Shown here in pieces: positions 25,108-35,479 of a DNA stretch of 64,000 nucleotides (its first letter is position 1; the number at the start of each line of letters is the position of its first letter). The notes beneath the pieces were generated by a model, which worked only from the letters and a program-made list of their open reading frames with translations, was not told the DNA's origin and did no database searches. Location: assembly GCF_030053415.1 (NCBI RefSeq), contig NZ_JASGBJ010000002.1, positions 930,001 to 994,000 of the forward strand, read 5' to 3'. A program made the position numbers and the translations under genes. This stretch comes from Marinobacter sp. CHS3-4 (GTDB lineage Bacteria; Pseudomonadota; Gammaproteobacteria; Pseudomonadales; Oleiphilaceae).

Positions 25108-28100
25108 TTAGAACTCATAGGTCACCAGGAAGCGGGTTTCGCCCACCGGCAGTGGCCAGGCTTCGGTCAGTGTCAGCGTGAGCAGGCCACCGGCCAGCTC
25201 GAAGGTGCCTTCGCTGATCAGCTCGCTGGCATCAGGCACACCGTCCTCGTTGTCATCGCGGTACAGCCGCACCATCGAGATATCGGTGGCCGGGTCCAGG
25301 TCGCCGCCGCCGGCCAGGGTAAAGGCGCGCACTTCGTTGCCGGTTTCGGCGCTGTTCAAGGCGAAGGACAGCACCACCTGCTCACCGTTGGCACCATCAA
25401 GGACTTTGTCGGTGCCATTGCCAGCGGCCGGATCGGCCATACTGATGTGATCTTCCGCATCCATGACCCCGTTGTTGTCATCATCGGTGTCGGCGTTGTC
25501 GCCAATGGAATCGCCGTCAGCGTCCGCCCATTCAGTATCATCCAGCGGGAACGCATCGGCGCCATCGACCACACCGTCGTTGTCATCGTCCGGATCGGCG
25601 TTATTGCCAATGGTGTCACCGTCAGTGTCCACGGATTCGGTGGCGTCGTCCGGGAAGGCGTCGGCGTTATCGCCAACGCCGTCGTCGTCCGTATCGGCGA
25701 TCTCAGTCGGGTCAAACGGGAAGGCATCGTCTGGATCTGCCGTACCATCGGCATCAAAGTCACCGAAGGGGTCGTACTCGATGGCGCCGATGTCCAGCTC
25801 TTTGTAGAGCGGGCCGTCCGGATGGTCCGGGTTGTAGATACCGTCAATGCGCTCGTTGCCGAGGAAGTCGAGCGTGTGACCGTCCGGGTCACCCATAAAG
25901 CCGGCGTCGATAGTCGCGCTGCCAGGCACCGGGCGGAAGTCGTTGTAGTCTGGGTCTGCCAGGTACACCCAGCCACTCGAGGTGACGCCGCAGGCGCTGT
26001 CTTCCACCCAGCTGTGATCGCGCCGGGTCCAGGTGGTGACCTCGCAGGAAGCCGTCCCGGTTGACCCATGAAGGATCAGGCTGTTGTACAGATCAGCCGT
26101 CCCTTCGCCCTGCACACGCAGGGAGCCGCCCTGGTGATCCACCACGGTGCTGCTGAATAGCTGCAAGCGGCCGTCGGCCATATCGATGGCGGGGAAGTCG
26201 CCCGAGGTCCGGGCCAGCACGCTGTTCTCCAGCGTATAGCTGCCGAGTTCTGAGCCAAGGGCCGGCGCAGTAGTGTCCGCGATTAATGAGAACTCAATGA
26301 GCGCCCAGCGGCCATTGGTGATGTTCACTACACTGCCTTCGCCAACCAGGTTGTTCCTGTCCAGATCCACGCTGGCGTAATCGATAGAACCGCCGGTCAG
26401 CGTCAGGCCAGACAGATGAAGGAACTGGGTACCCGGCAGGTGCTCGGGCATCACCACCCGGAACAGCTCGCCGGTGCCATTGCCGTCAATGGTGACCGCA
26501 CGGTTGCCGTCGATCTTCATGCCCTTAGTGACCAGCAATGGGCTTTCCAGCGTGATGGTCATGGGCCCGTTGAAGCTGATCACGTTCAGGTCCGAGAACT
26601 GATCGTTGGCACACAGGTTGGTCGTGGCCTCGCGCAGGGTGCCAGGACCACTGTCGGCGTTGCTGGTGACGGTGATGGCGGTGCTGGTGCAGGCCACAAA
26701 CGGGGCTTCGTCGGCGGCGTTGTCCACGCCGTCGCCATCGATATCCAGGTCATCGCCATCGTGGGTGCCGTCACCATCGGTGTCGGCCCAGTCCCGATTC
26801 AGGTCATCGGTGGGGCTGGGGTCTTCACCGTCGGGAAAGGCATCATCATCGGTGTTGCTGTCCAGCGGGTCGGTTATGAACCCGTCCTCGCCCAGGGTTG
26901 TTTCTTCGATGTCACTCAGGCCGTCGTTGTCGTCATCGGTGTCGGCGTTGTTGCCAATGCCGTCGCCGTCGGTATCCAGCCATTCGGTATCATCGTAGGG
27001 GAAGGCATCGGAGCTGTCGGCTTTGTGATCACCGTCGTCATCCCAGTCCTGGCTATTGGCCACACCGTCACCATCGAAATCATCATCGTACGTGAGGTGG
27101 GCTGAGCAGACGGTTTCGCCGGTGACGTCCAGCGTGGCTGGCGTGACGCAGTAGCGAATATCCGTGCCGACGGCCATGGCGCCGTCAAAGGTATTCTCGG
27201 TCGCACCCGTTATGTCCACCCAACTGCCACCGCTAACGCGGCTCTGCCACTGATGTGTGCTAACAGGCTGGTTGCCATTGGCATCGGAGAAGCTGTACGA
27301 ACCGGCTAGAATATCGCCGCTGATGGGCACCGGCTGCAACGACTGGATGTACACATCCGACGCCACTGGCGCGACGGACACTTTGTACCACTTGGAGCAT
27401 GTTTCAACGGTTTCGGAAACATCGTCTTCAACAATGTCCCGAGTCATACAGAAGGCCAGCCACCGCCCCTGGTCAGCAAAGGTGGCCTGGTACCCAAACT
27501 CGTTGCTGGCTAAGGTGATGGGGTTGCTGCCGTCAGCACTTTCCGAGCGTACCCAGCGGAAATCGGTGGCTTCCACGCCCCAGGGCACATTGGCAAACAG
27601 GTAGTCGTCCGGTCGCAACAGGCCCGTCAGCGGTGCGGCTTTGGGTGGAAATTGGGTTGGATTCCACCATTTTCCATTGTCGGGGTGGGGTATTGCGAAC
27701 CAAGCCTGGTGACCGCTGCTCCAGCTGTTTGTTGCGCCGTGATAACTCTCGGTTCCAATATAGCCAACCGTGCTCGCGTGGATCTGCCAGATGTCCCAGT
27801 TGTTTGAATCGGGTAACCATTGGGCCTGGTCAAACGTATCCTGATCGTTTCTATGCCGGCTTGGCCACCAGCCAATCTGGTCCGGGAGATCATAATTCAG
27901 GTAGCTGGCAAGCCGGTCGGCCGCCCATGCTGGCGGCTGGATGCGTTGCTGCCAGGTCTGGGAGTCGACTTTCGACCAATCGACATCGCCAAATATCTTC
28001 TGACTGATGCTGGTGTCGTCAAGGAAGAGGACGGTCCAGAAAGTAGCAGAATTAATGGCGTCAAGATTACTGTAATCGAAACCATTTGAATCCGTCACCC

Positions 28101-29598
28101 AGTGGGCGATTTCCCACGCCAGATTCTCCCCCCCCAGAATAGTGGGGTCAGTCACTGCAAAATCGGTACAGGCGGTGGAGACACCGTCAAACAGGCAGGT
28201 ATCGTAGTGGTTGACGGTGAGCCACAACCACCAGTCAGACCAGGGGAAATAAAGGTCCCAACCCCGGGCCACGTTAATATTGGCGTGCATGCGCGCCAGC
28301 GCGCCCTGGATTTTTCCGCCGGTGTACTGGTTGTCAGGGGCAAGCAGTGAGGTAGCCACCTCGTCACGCCAGTAATCAAAATGGGGATGAGCCTCACTCC
28401 CCCACTCTGAGTCTTCCTTGTCCATCCAGTAGCTTCGCACCAGCTGCATGGGCTCGAAGTCCGCGTCCACATAAGGCAGGCGGGGGGTGTTGAAAATGCC
28501 CCGGCTGAAGGTATCCACCGGTGGCGTCATAAACGCACAGAAATCATCGACATCGTCGTCCGCGCCACAGCCGGACTTGTTCAGCAGCGGGCTGGTTGCA
28601 GCGCCGTGGTAGCGGTTGTGGAAATAGCTCAAATCGGTCACGAATGGATTGCCATGGCGGATACTGATACCGATCCGCTCAATCTGGAAGCCCCGATCCA
28701 TGCTGGTGACGTTGCCCAGCACCATGAAGCCCACACGGCCGGCGAGCACCTTGCCAGAGGCGGCAGCCTCGGTATCGGCATCCTGCATCAGGCGCAGGTT
28801 CAGGCTGCTGAAGCTGTCAGAGCCGTTTACCAGGGTGGCTCCCATATACAGTGAACCGGCGGAAACGCCGTTGAAATTGCCCTCGCTCAGACGCTTTAAC
28901 AGCGGACGCTGCAGCTGCACGACGGTGGTGGCGTCGTTAAAGCTGGCCCCGAGCTCAAAGCTCTTGCCGGCAAAGTCGGTGTCTTTCAGTTCGGTGGAAG
29001 AGACCAGCAGTACACGGCCGTCGGCCAGTCGGTGCCAGCCTTCCTCGGCGACAAAGTAATCGACGGTGACGCCTTCCAGATCCGCGCTTTCAAAGCCCGG
29101 CGTGGTGCGCACCACGAATTTGAAGGTGTTGCCTTTCATCAGCGGCGCCATCGGGACCACTGACACGCCGGCGTTGACCGATGGGTCGCGCACCTGCAGG
29201 AAGATCGCCGGGCGGTAGTAGGCCCGTTCGGTGATGAGATCCTCGATGGCATTGCCGGCGCCGATGGTAAAGGACCCCACTTCGCCGGGTATCCCTAGCA
29301 GTGCTGGCTCACCGCTAATCTCTATGTAATTGGCCACCACGTTGCTGGTGGCGCTGCCATCACTGCTCACATAGGCCCACTGATCGCTGCCATTTTCCAC
29401 TACAAAGCCGGGGACTGCGGGGTTGAGTGCCTGAGCGAAAATGCGATTCTCGCCCGTGATGTAAGCACCAGCGTTGGCCGGGGTGCTGGAAAGCAAACCG
29501 CCAAGGCCGTAGGAGGTGATGGAGGATGCGTGGGCGAGAGTGGTCATCACCATGCCCAGAACGAGCAGGCCGAGCGCCTTCCCTGACTGCAATTTCAT
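25108..29598 (-). CDS. very large exported protein with calcium-type repeats and beta-helix-like region
   Basis: A 1496-residue secreted protein with a signal peptide (residues 1-24, LAHAS). The first 800 residues are unfamiliar and rich in Trp and Tyr. Around residues 840-970 there is a dense row of DTDGDGIGNNADTDDDNDG repeats of the thrombospondin type 3 kind. Residues about 975-1280 look like a right-handed beta-helix (SNADSGPGTLREATTN, a polymorphic-outer-membrane/CSLREA-type start; later DFLGNERIDG and DIGAIEYDPFG). A second block of calcium repeats (about 1285-1390) and a C-terminal beta domain resembling 'choice-of-anchor U' follow. It is probably a surface or matrix protein needing calcium to fold. 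Two lipoprotein genes follow closely. Confidence 0.82.
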   Translation of the reverse strand: MKLQSGKALGLLVLGMVMTTLAHASSITSYGLGGLLSSTPANAGAYITGENRIFAQALNPAVPGFVVENGSDQWAYVSSDGSATSNVVANYIEISGEPALLGIPGEVGSFTIGAGNAIEDLITERAYYRPAIFLQVRDPSVNAGVSVVPMAPLMKGNTFKFVVRTTPGFESADLEGVTVDYFVAEEGWHRLADGRVLLVSSTELKDTDFAGKSFELGASFNDATTVVQLQRPLLKRLSEGNFNGVSAGSLYMGATLVNGSDSFSSLNLRLMQDADTEAAASGKVLAGRVGFMVLGNVTSMDRGFQIERIGISIRHGNPFVTDLSYFHNRYHGAATSPLLNKSGCGADDDVDDFCAFMTPPVDTFSRGIFNTPRLPYVDADFEPMQLVRSYWMDKEDSEWGSEAHPHFDYWRDEVATSLLAPDNQYTGGKIQGALARMHANINVARGWDLYFPWSDWWLWLTVNHYDTCLFDGVSTACTDFAVTDPTILGGENLAWEIAHWVTDSNGFDYSNLDAINSATFWTVLFLDDTSISQKIFGDVDWSKVDSQTWQQRIQPPAWAADRLASYLNYDLPDQIGWWPSRHRNDQDTFDQAQWLPDSNNWDIWQIHASTVGYIGTESYHGATNSWSSGHQAWFAIPHPDNGKWWNPTQFPPKAAPLTGLLRPDDYLFANVPWGVEATDFRWVRSESADGSNPITLASNEFGYQATFADQGRWLAFCMTRDIVEDDVSETVETCSKWYKVSVAPVASDVYIQSLQPVPISGDILAGSYSFSDANGNQPVSTHQWQSRVSGGSWVDITGATENTFDGAMAVGTDIRYCVTPATLDVTGETVCSAHLTYDDDFDGDGVANSQDWDDDGDHKADSSDAFPYDDTEWLDTDGDGIGNNADTDDDNDGLSDIEETTLGEDGFITDPLDSNTDDDAFPDGEDPSPTDDLNRDWADTDGDGTHDGDDLDIDGDGVDNAADEAPFVACTSTAITVTSNADSGPGTLREATTNLCANDQFSDLNVISFNGPMTITLESPLLVTKGMKIDGNRAVTIDGNGTGELFRVVMPEHLPGTQFLHLSGLTLTGGSIDYASVDLDRNNLVGEGSVVNITNGRWALIEFSLIADTTAPALGSELGSYTLENSVLARTSGDFPAIDMADGRLQLFSSTVVDHQGGSLRVQGEGTADLYNSLILHGSTGTASCEVTTWTRRDHSWVEDSACGVTSSGWVYLADPDYNDFRPVPGSATIDAGFMGDPDGHTLDFLGNERIDGIYNPDHPDGPLYKELDIGAIEYDPFGDFDADGTADPDDAFPFDPTEIADTDDDGVGDNADAFPDDATESVDTDGDTIGNNADPDDDNDGVVDGADAFPLDDTEWADADGDSIGDNADTDDDNNGVMDAEDHISMADPAAGNGTDKVLDGANGEQVVLSFALNSAETGNEVRAFTLAGGGDLDPATDISMVRLYRDDNEDGVPDASELISEGTFELAGGLLTLTLTEAWPLPVGETRFLVTYEF

Positions 29599-29994
29599 AC
29601 TGCATTTACCTTTGCGTGATAGCGCGCCTACAGGAGATCGGAACTGCCGGTCTCGCGCACAGATCGGTTTGGTGCCTGGGATGGTCGCGTTTGAAAATAA
29701 CCGTGCGTTTTGCCATCCAGTTTTCAGTCAGTCGGATGGCATCAGCATTAGAGGTGAGGCCGGAAGTACCGGGGGTCGCAGTGAAGCAAGTTCCGTAAAA
29801 CGAAAGACCGCGGGTTCTGTCAGAGTGACCGAGGCGTCACTTTAACATAAACATGGAGCGGAAAAACCGCAAAATTCTGTGAAAAATGGCGACTTTGTGA
29901 CCAGTTTCCTCGGTTTAGAGATTATGTTGTTCGGCCCCCAAAACTCGCAGTCGTAGACCGATTCGACCAACAACAATGTCCAGAACAGCAGACC
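29599..29994. other. 396-bp intergenic region upstream of the 1496-residue gene
   Basis: The region should hold the promoter of the large minus-strand gene. I see a dyad AGTGAC-N6-GTCACT (29824-29841), a small GCGG/CCGC hairpin shortly after it, and a weak GG-N10-GC sigma54-like match on the minus strand at 29704-29719 that I do not trust. No gene or RNA was recognised. Confidence 0.5.
29824..29841. promoter_or_regulatory. 18-bp dyad, possible operator
   Basis: AGTGAC, six bases, GTCACT: a perfect 6+6 dyad about 225 nt upstream of the large exported-protein gene. It resembles half-sites of CRP-like proteins, but the TGA/TCA spacing (eight bases) is wrong for CRP. It may be the site of another helix-turn-helix regulator. 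Confidence 0.3.
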
Positions 29995-30846
29995 TCATCG
30001 CAGGATCACCAAAGGCGTTTTGGCGGTCTCCAGCATGGTGGTCGTGGTACTGCCGACCAGGAAACGACGGATCGTCGAGTGGCCGTAAGCCCCCATCACC
30101 AGCAGGTCAATGTCGTGCTCTTCCTGGTAGCCGTGAAGCGCAGGCTCCACGTCGCCAGCACGAATGGCCAGGGTAATGTCGGCACTGACACCCGCCAGCA
30201 TTTTTTCCGCCTTTTTCAGTTGTTCCCAACGGTCTGCCGTATCAGGACCCACCATCACCAGGTGGAGGGGCAGACGTTCCAGAACACCACTACCCTTGAG
30301 CAGTTCGATGCCTTTGAAAGCCGTTGCGCTGCCGTCGAACGCGAACATGGCGCTTTCCGGCTTTTTGAAGTTATCTGGCACCAGCAGAACGGGGCGATGG
30401 ATACTGCGAATCACGGTCTCAAGCTGGCTACCGATGTGGATATCCCGGTCGGAACTGCTTTCACCATGCAACCCCATCACCAACAGGCGTGTCTGACTCT
30501 CAAGAGCCTGCACGGATTCGGTAAGGTCACCATGACGCTGGCGCTTGGTCACGTCTTTGACGTCTGATTCGTTTACCCTTCGTTCGGCTTCATCCAACAA
30601 ATGATGGCCATGTTCCAGCGCCAGTTTGGCACGCTTGCGGTCGAGTTCTGCCAGCTCGTCCATCAGCAACTCGCGGCTGCCCAGGCCAATGCTGCCCGCC
30701 AGATCCGGTTCGATCGGGTAACGGGCCTCGTCCAGCACGTGTAACAGGGTTAAAGGGGTTTCCATGTGGTGACTCGCCCAGGCCGCGTAATCGCATACGG
30801 CGGGCGCGGCACGGGAACCATCTATGCAGGCCACAATTCGGAACAT
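29995..30846 (-). CDS. tandem universal stress protein (UspA family)
   Basis: A 283-residue protein with two Usp domains in tandem. The second ends in [17 protein letters not shown], the G-x2-G-x9-GS ATP-binding motif; the first has the related [17 protein letters not shown]. It is probably an ATP-binding stress protein in the cytosol. The start at ATG 30846 is preceded by GAGG at five bases; an in-frame ATG ten codons earlier (30876) lies one base after the SulP stop and cannot be excluded. The overlap or near-overlap with SulP suggests the Usp protein acts with that transporter. Confidence 0.88.
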   Translation of the reverse strand: MFRIVACIDGSRAAPAVCDYAAWASHHMETPLTLLHVLDEARYPIEPDLAGSIGLGSRELLMDELAELDRKRAKLALEHGHHLLDEAERRVNESDVKDVTKRQRHGDLTESVQALESQTRLLVMGLHGESSSDRDIHIGSQLETVIRSIHRPVLLVPDNFKKPESAMFAFDGSATAFKGIELLKGSGVLERLPLHLVMVGPDTADRWEQLKKAEKMLAGVSADITLAIRAGDVEPALHGYQEEHDIDLLVMGAYGHSTIRRFLVGSTTTTMLETAKTPLVILR

Positions 30847-30877
30847 GTCGTCCTCGAGCTGGTTGTTGTTTGTCATG

Positions 30878-32365
30878 TCAGTGCCCCATCAGCTGGTCAA
30901 CGGCTTCCGGTTTGTCGTGCACACCGAAGCGGTCCACGATGGTGGCACTGGCTTCATTCAGGCCGATCACTTCCACTTCAGCGCCCTCACGGCGGAATTT
31001 CAGCACCGCCTTATCAAGCGCCCCAACGGCCGTAATATCCCAGAAATGAGCGCGGCTCAGATCTATCACCACATTATCTACCGCTTCCTTGAAATCAAAG
31101 GATTCGGTGAATTTTTCTGAGGAGCTGAAGAACACCTGCCCTACCACAGTGTAGGTGCGCGTGTCGGTCTTCTCATCCAGGTCCGAGGTTACCAGCATGA
31201 AATGGCCGACCTTGTTCGCAAAGAACAGCGATGCCAGCAGTACCCCGGCCAGAACACCGAACGCCAGGTTATGGGTAGCGACGACGACGATAACGGTCAC
31301 CACCATGACGATATTGGTCGACAATGGATGTTCCCGCAGGTTCTTGATGGACGCCCAGCTAAAGGTACCGATGGATACCATGATCATCACCGCCACCAGG
31401 GCCGCCATGGGAATCTGGACCAGCCACTGATCCAGTACCAGGACCATGATCAACAGAAAGACACCGGCCGTCAGTGTGGACAGTCGTCCCCGACCGCCGG
31501 ACTTGATGTTGATAATAGACTGACCAATCATCGCGCAACCGGCCATGCCGCCCAGTAATCCGGAACCAATGTTGGCAATGCCCTGGCCACGACACTCGCG
31601 GTTGCGGTCACTGGTGGTGTCTGTCAGGTCGTCCACGATGGTTGCCGTCATCATGGATTCCAGCAGGCCGACTACCGCCAGCCCAACGGAATAAGGCAGG
31701 ATGATCTGCAAGGTTTCGAAATTCAGAGGCACATCCGGCCACAGAAAAATCGGCAAGGTATCCGGAAGTTCGCCCATATCTCCGACGGTGCGAATGTCCA
31801 GATTCAGCCACATGGCCACGCCCGTCATGGAAATGATGCACACCAGCGGCGACGGCAGAATCCGACCTACCACCGGCAACAACGGAAACAGATAGATGAT
31901 CGCCAGGCCTGCGGCCGTCATGGCATAAACGTGCCAGGTCACGTTGGTCAGCTCCGGCAGCTGCGCCATGAAAATCAGAATTGCCAGCGCATTCACAAAG
32001 CCGGTGACTACCGATCGCGACACAAAGCGCATCAGGCCACCGAGCTTGAAGTAACCGGCCAGAATCTGCAGTACACCCGTCAGCAGGGTCGCTGCCAGCA
32101 GGTATTCCAGGCCATGCTCCTTCACCAGAGTGACCATCAACAGCGCCATGGCGCCGGTTGCGGCGGAAATCATGCCGGGTCGGCCACCCACGAACGCAAT
32201 CACCACCGCGATACAGAACGAGGCATAAAGGCCAACTTTGGGATCGACCCCGGCGATGATAGAAAAGGCAATGGCCTCGGGGATCAGGGCCAGGGCAACC
32301 ACGATGCCGGCCAGAAGATCGCCTCTGATATTTGAAAGCCAGTCGGCTTTGAGCTTGTTAACCAT
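30878..32365 (-). CDS. SulP family anion transporter
   Basis: A 495-residue inner-membrane protein with 10-12 hydrophobic segments and a C-terminal STAS domain (about residues 395-490, [33 protein letters not shown]). The family carries sulfate, bicarbonate or dicarboxylates; the length and STAS end are like BicA-type bicarbonate or sulfate carriers, but the substrate cannot be told from sequence. It is followed immediately by the tandem Usp gene, a recurring pair in marine gammaproteobacteria as far as I remember. Confidence 0.9.
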   Translation of the reverse strand: MVNKLKADWLSNIRGDLLAGIVVALALIPEAIAFSIIAGVDPKVGLYASFCIAVVIAFVGGRPGMISAATGAMALLMVTLVKEHGLEYLLAATLLTGVLQILAGYFKLGGLMRFVSRSVVTGFVNALAILIFMAQLPELTNVTWHVYAMTAAGLAIIYLFPLLPVVGRILPSPLVCIISMTGVAMWLNLDIRTVGDMGELPDTLPIFLWPDVPLNFETLQIILPYSVGLAVVGLLESMMTATIVDDLTDTTSDRNRECRGQGIANIGSGLLGGMAGCAMIGQSIINIKSGGRGRLSTLTAGVFLLIMVLVLDQWLVQIPMAALVAVMIMVSIGTFSWASIKNLREHPLSTNIVMVVTVIVVVATHNLAFGVLAGVLLASLFFANKVGHFMLVTSDLDEKTDTRTYTVVGQVFFSSSEKFTESFDFKEAVDNVVIDLSRAHFWDITAVGALDKAVLKFRREGAEVEVIGLNEASATIVDRFGVHDKPEAVDQLMGH

Positions 32366-32542
32366 AAACTTGATGTCCGTTGGTGTTCGTCAGAACAGGG
32401 CTATAGCCAGCCGAATTTCCGATAAAGGCAGGGGAAGTAACACGCGGAGGGACTGTCACGATTTCAGTTACTGCAGGCATTCGGACGGCTGACTGATAAA
32501 GGCGGCGAAGCTTATCAGAAGCACGCTTTAAAAGTAAGGCGA

Positions 32543-32566
32543 AGCCCGGACCCCATAGGCCGGGCT
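32543..32566 (-). terminator. possible terminator after argO
   Basis: AGCCCGG (32543-32549) and CCGGGCT (32560-32566) form a 7-bp stem, 29 nt after the argO stop on the minus strand. The T run is weak and displaced, so it may be only partly effective. Confidence 0.4.
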
Positions 32567-32594
32567 AAGGGAAATCACGCAGGTGCCAGGCTAA

Positions 32595-33215
32595 TCACAC
32601 CATGGGCCCCTGCAGACCATTGGAGGCCAGATGAATGGCAATCCCCGCCATCATGGTGCCAATGGCGCCGTCGATAAATCGCCAGGCTAATGGCCGCGCC
32701 AGCCAGGGAGACAGCGCAGCACCCGCAAGCCCAAGCGCGCTGAACCAGAGCACCGACGCTGTGCTGGCGCCTGCGAAAAACGCCACCTGGCTGCCCTGCT
32801 GAGCGCCAATGGAGGGAATCAGCAACAACGTGTCCAGATAAACCTGTGGGTTCAACAGCGTCACTGCGAGCGTGGTCATCACCACCGCTTTAAAGCTGGT
32901 TTCAGCCCGGCTCTCCGGATCCAGCCCCTGTCTGCCACGAATCACATTGAAAAACGCGACCGCGGCAAGCCAGGTCAGAAAGGCAACACCCAGCCAGCGC
33001 AACGCTTCCATTGCCTCGGGCACCGCCAGTAGGGCCGCACTGACCCCCAGCATGCCCAGGGTAAACAGAAGAATGTCCGCACTCATGCAAATGCCAACGC
33101 AAGTCCAGTGATGCTCACGGCGAATCGCCTGCCCCAGTATGTAAGCATTCTGGGCACCGATAGCGATGATGATTCCGCCGCACACAATCAGACCGGTAAG
33201 AAAACTTGTTAGCAC
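32595..33215 (-). CDS. argO: ArgO-type LysE family basic amino-acid exporter
   Basis: A 206-residue membrane protein with about six hydrophobic segments and the N-terminal GGIIIAIGAQNAYILGQ signature of ArgO/LysE arginine and lysine exporters; TLLNPQVYLDTLLLIPSIG is the second hallmark. The start was placed at a GTG (33215) because AAGGAGAG lies just upstream, although the frame extends to a TTG at 33248. It is divergent from an ArgP-type LysR regulator, the same arrangement logic as in E. coli where ArgP activates argO. Confidence 0.92.
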   Translation of the reverse strand: MLTSFLTGLIVCGGIIIAIGAQNAYILGQAIRREHHWTCVGICMSADILLFTLGMLGVSAALLAVPEAMEALRWLGVAFLTWLAAVAFFNVIRGRQGLDPESRAETSFKAVVMTTLAVTLLNPQVYLDTLLLIPSIGAQQGSQVAFFAGASTASVLWFSALGLAGAALSPWLARPLAWRFIDGAIGTMMAGIAIHLASNGLQGPMV

Positions 33216-33319
33216 TGCTCTCTCCTTCGTCAGGAAGCTGTCGTTCAATTTGAGTGGAAGCTTACCCAGACAGCGCTATACTTAAAAATCATATTCGTTA
33301 TGCCCCATAAGATTTTCTA

Positions 33320-34207
33320 ATGATTGATTACAAACTCATTCAAGCACTGGCAGCCGTGGTGGAAAATGGGGGGTTTGAACGCGCGGGTGACGCCCTGGGG
33401 CTGACCCAGTCGGCGGTGTCCCAACGAATCAAATCTCTCGAAGTCCGGCTGGGACTGCCAGTCATGACCCGACATCCGGAGCTCAGGCCAACACCAGCCG
33501 GCCAGAAACTGCTGAATCATTTCCAACAGGTTCAGTTGCTGGAAAGAGATCTGACCCGCAACATACCGTCTCTGGCGGAAGAGACCACGCGCCTGCGCAT
33601 TGCGATCAATGCGGACAGCGTGTCCACCTGGTGGGCAACCGCCGTCGCCGAGTTTTTCCGGGAAGAAGGCGTGCTGATGGATCTGGTTATCGAAGATCAG
33701 GACGTTGGCCTGAGGCGAATGCGGGAAGGCGATGTAGCAGCCTGCCTGTGCAGCAGCCCGCAACCCGTTGCGGGCGCGCGGGCGGTACCGCTGGGCAGCA
33801 TCACCTACCGGGCGCTGGCCACAGAGCAATACATTCAGCATTATTTCGCGGATGGCATCAGCACCGAAGCCCTGGCGGTGGCGCCCGCCATTGTCTACGG
33901 CCCCAACGATCAGCTTCAGCACCGTTTCCTGCAGAGCTTCGGCTACCATGGCAGCTTCCGCTTTCATCTCTGTCCGTCATCAGAGGGTTTCGTGAGATTT
34001 GCCACAGCAGGCATAGGCTACGGTATGATTCCGGAAATACAGGCCCGACACTGGCTAAAAAACAATCTGCTGGTGGATCTGGCGCCAGAACACGCGTTGA
34101 ACGTGCCCCTGTACTGGCATTTCTGGCGTCACAGTGGGGACCTTTTACAAACCCTGACACGGCTACTGGAAAGGAAAACAGAAGAGATACAGCAATGGAC
34201 GATATAG
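33320..34207 (+). CDS. argP: LysR-type regulator ArgP
   Basis: A 295-residue LysR protein. The N-terminal winged helix-turn-helix (LAAVVENGGFERAGDALGLTQSAVSQRIKSLE) is complete, and the effector domain is of ArgP/IciA type. In E. coli ArgP senses arginine and lysine and activates argO; the divergent exporter here supports the same role. The 104-nt gap between the two starts should hold both promoters. The last 13 nt overlap the start of the MgtC/DUF4010-like gene. Confidence 0.92.
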   Translation: MIDYKLIQALAAVVENGGFERAGDALGLTQSAVSQRIKSLEVRLGLPVMTRHPELRPTPAGQKLLNHFQQVQLLERDLTRNIPSLAEETTRLRIAINADSVSTWWATAVAEFFREEGVLMDLVIEDQDVGLRRMREGDVAACLCSSPQPVAGARAVPLGSITYRALATEQYIQHYFADGISTEALAVAPAIVYGPNDQLQHRFLQSFGYHGSFRFHLCPSSEGFVRFATAGIGYGMIPEIQARHWLKNNLLVDLAPEHALNVPLYWHFWRHSGDLLQTLTRLLERKTEEIQQWTI

Positions 34208-35475
34208 CCGTCAATTTCCTGGACAATCATGCCACTGCAATCAATTTGCTCATCGCTTTGCTGCTGGGCGCTGTCGTTGGTCTGGAGCGCGGCTGGGGAA
34301 GCCGAAACAAAGCGCCAGGTGAGCGAATCGCCGGCATTCGCACCTTTGCCCTGATCGGTTTGATGGGCGGTTTTGCAGCGCTTCTGGCAGAGCAAATCAC
34401 GCCCTGGGTGTTTCCCGCCATGCTCATTGGGCTGATCGCCATTGCGTTGGTGGCGTTCAATCAACAGGTGGAAAACTCCCGCAATGTGAGTATCACCGGC
34501 ATTGTCGGTATGGTGCTGACGTTTTGCTATGGCGCCGTTGCGGTGGTGGTTGACCCGATTTTGGCGATCGCGGCGGCAGTGATCACCGCCATTATTCTGG
34601 ACAACAAAGCAGAAATACACGGCGTGGTCGCCCGTTTGCAGGAGCATGAGCTGGACGCCGCATTAAAATTGCTGGCCATTTCGGTGGTGCTGCTGCCGCT
34701 GTTGCCCGATGAGGGACATGGCCCCGGCGATGTACTGAACCCCAGGGCGATCTGGTGGATGGTGGTGTTAATCGCATCGGTATCGTTCGTCGGTTACTTT
34801 GCGGTAAAGATTTTCGGAACGGGGCGCGGCATTCTGTTTACCAGCGTATTCGCCGGGCTAAGCTCCTCCACCGCACTGACACTGCACTACGCCCGGCAAT
34901 CCAATCAGTCGCCCGAGCTTTGCCCTCAACTGGCCAGCGGCATCCTGATTGCCTGCGGCACCATGTTCCCCCGCATCCTGGTCTATTGTCTGCTGATTAA
35001 CCCGGCCCTGCTCGCAGACCTTTGGCTGCCGGTTGTCGCCATGAGCCTGTGCCTGTTTGGTCCCGCCGCCGTTATCTGGAAACGAAACCAGCAACGATTA
35101 TTGAAAAGCCCGTCACTGGCAACGCAGAACCCGCTTGAACTTACATCGGCCCTGACGTTCGGTGCGCTGTTAACGCTGATTCTGCTGCTCGGCCAGCTGG
35201 TGCAGGAGTGGGCAGGAAACGCAGGTATCCTGGCGCTGGCGGCGGCGTCCGGCATTGCGGACGTTGATGCCATTACTCTGTCACTGTCGCGGATGTCTCA
35301 GAACACTCTGTCCCACGACCTTGCGATCATCGGTATTGTTGTCGCAGCAACGGTCAATAACCTGGTCAAGACAGGCATGGCAGGAGCCATTGGTGACCGG
35401 GCTCTGGGGCTGCAAGTAGCCGGCCCCATGGTGCTGTCGCTCGTGGTAGGCCTCACTGCGGCCATTGCGCTGTAA
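34195..35475 (+). CDS. MgtC/SapB N-terminal and DUF4010 membrane protein
   Basis: A 426-residue membrane protein with about 11-12 hydrophobic segments. The N-terminal part (LLIALLLGAVVGLERGWGSRN...ERIAGIRTFALIGLMGG) matches the MgtC/SapB motif, and the rest is of DUF4010 type (AGLSSSTALTLHYAR, IADVDAITLSLSRMS). The frame is open upstream, but the start is placed at ATG 34195, which begins the family homology and overlaps argP by 13 nt. The transported substance, if any, is unknown. Confidence 0.87.
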   Translation: MDDIAVNFLDNHATAINLLIALLLGAVVGLERGWGSRNKAPGERIAGIRTFALIGLMGGFAALLAEQITPWVFPAMLIGLIAIALVAFNQQVENSRNVSITGIVGMVLTFCYGAVAVVVDPILAIAAAVITAIILDNKAEIHGVVARLQEHELDAALKLLAISVVLLPLLPDEGHGPGDVLNPRAIWWMVVLIASVSFVGYFAVKIFGTGRGILFTSVFAGLSSSTALTLHYARQSNQSPELCPQLASGILIACGTMFPRILVYCLLINPALLADLWLPVVAMSLCLFGPAAVIWKRNQQRLLKSPSLATQNPLELTSALTFGALLTLILLLGQLVQEWAGNAGILALAAASGIADVDAITLSLSRMSQNTLSHDLAIIGIVVAATVNNLVKTGMAGAIGDRALGLQVAGPMVLSLVVGLTAAIAL

Positions 35476-35479
35476 CCCG

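Noticed and set aside
24889..26064. A 391-codon plus-strand frame opposite the large exported-protein gene
   Set aside because: It arises from the repetitive GAC/GAT-rich codons of the calcium repeats read in antisense and has no start signal.
29704..29719. GG-N10-GC sigma54-like match on the minus strand upstream of the 1496-residue gene
   Set aside because: Only the invariant bases and few others fit the consensus (about 7 of 12); such matches are common by chance.
29824..29841. The AGTGAC/GTCACT dyad as a CRP site
   Set aside because: The TGA and TCA half-sites are eight bases apart instead of six, so it does not fit CRP; kept only as a possible operator.
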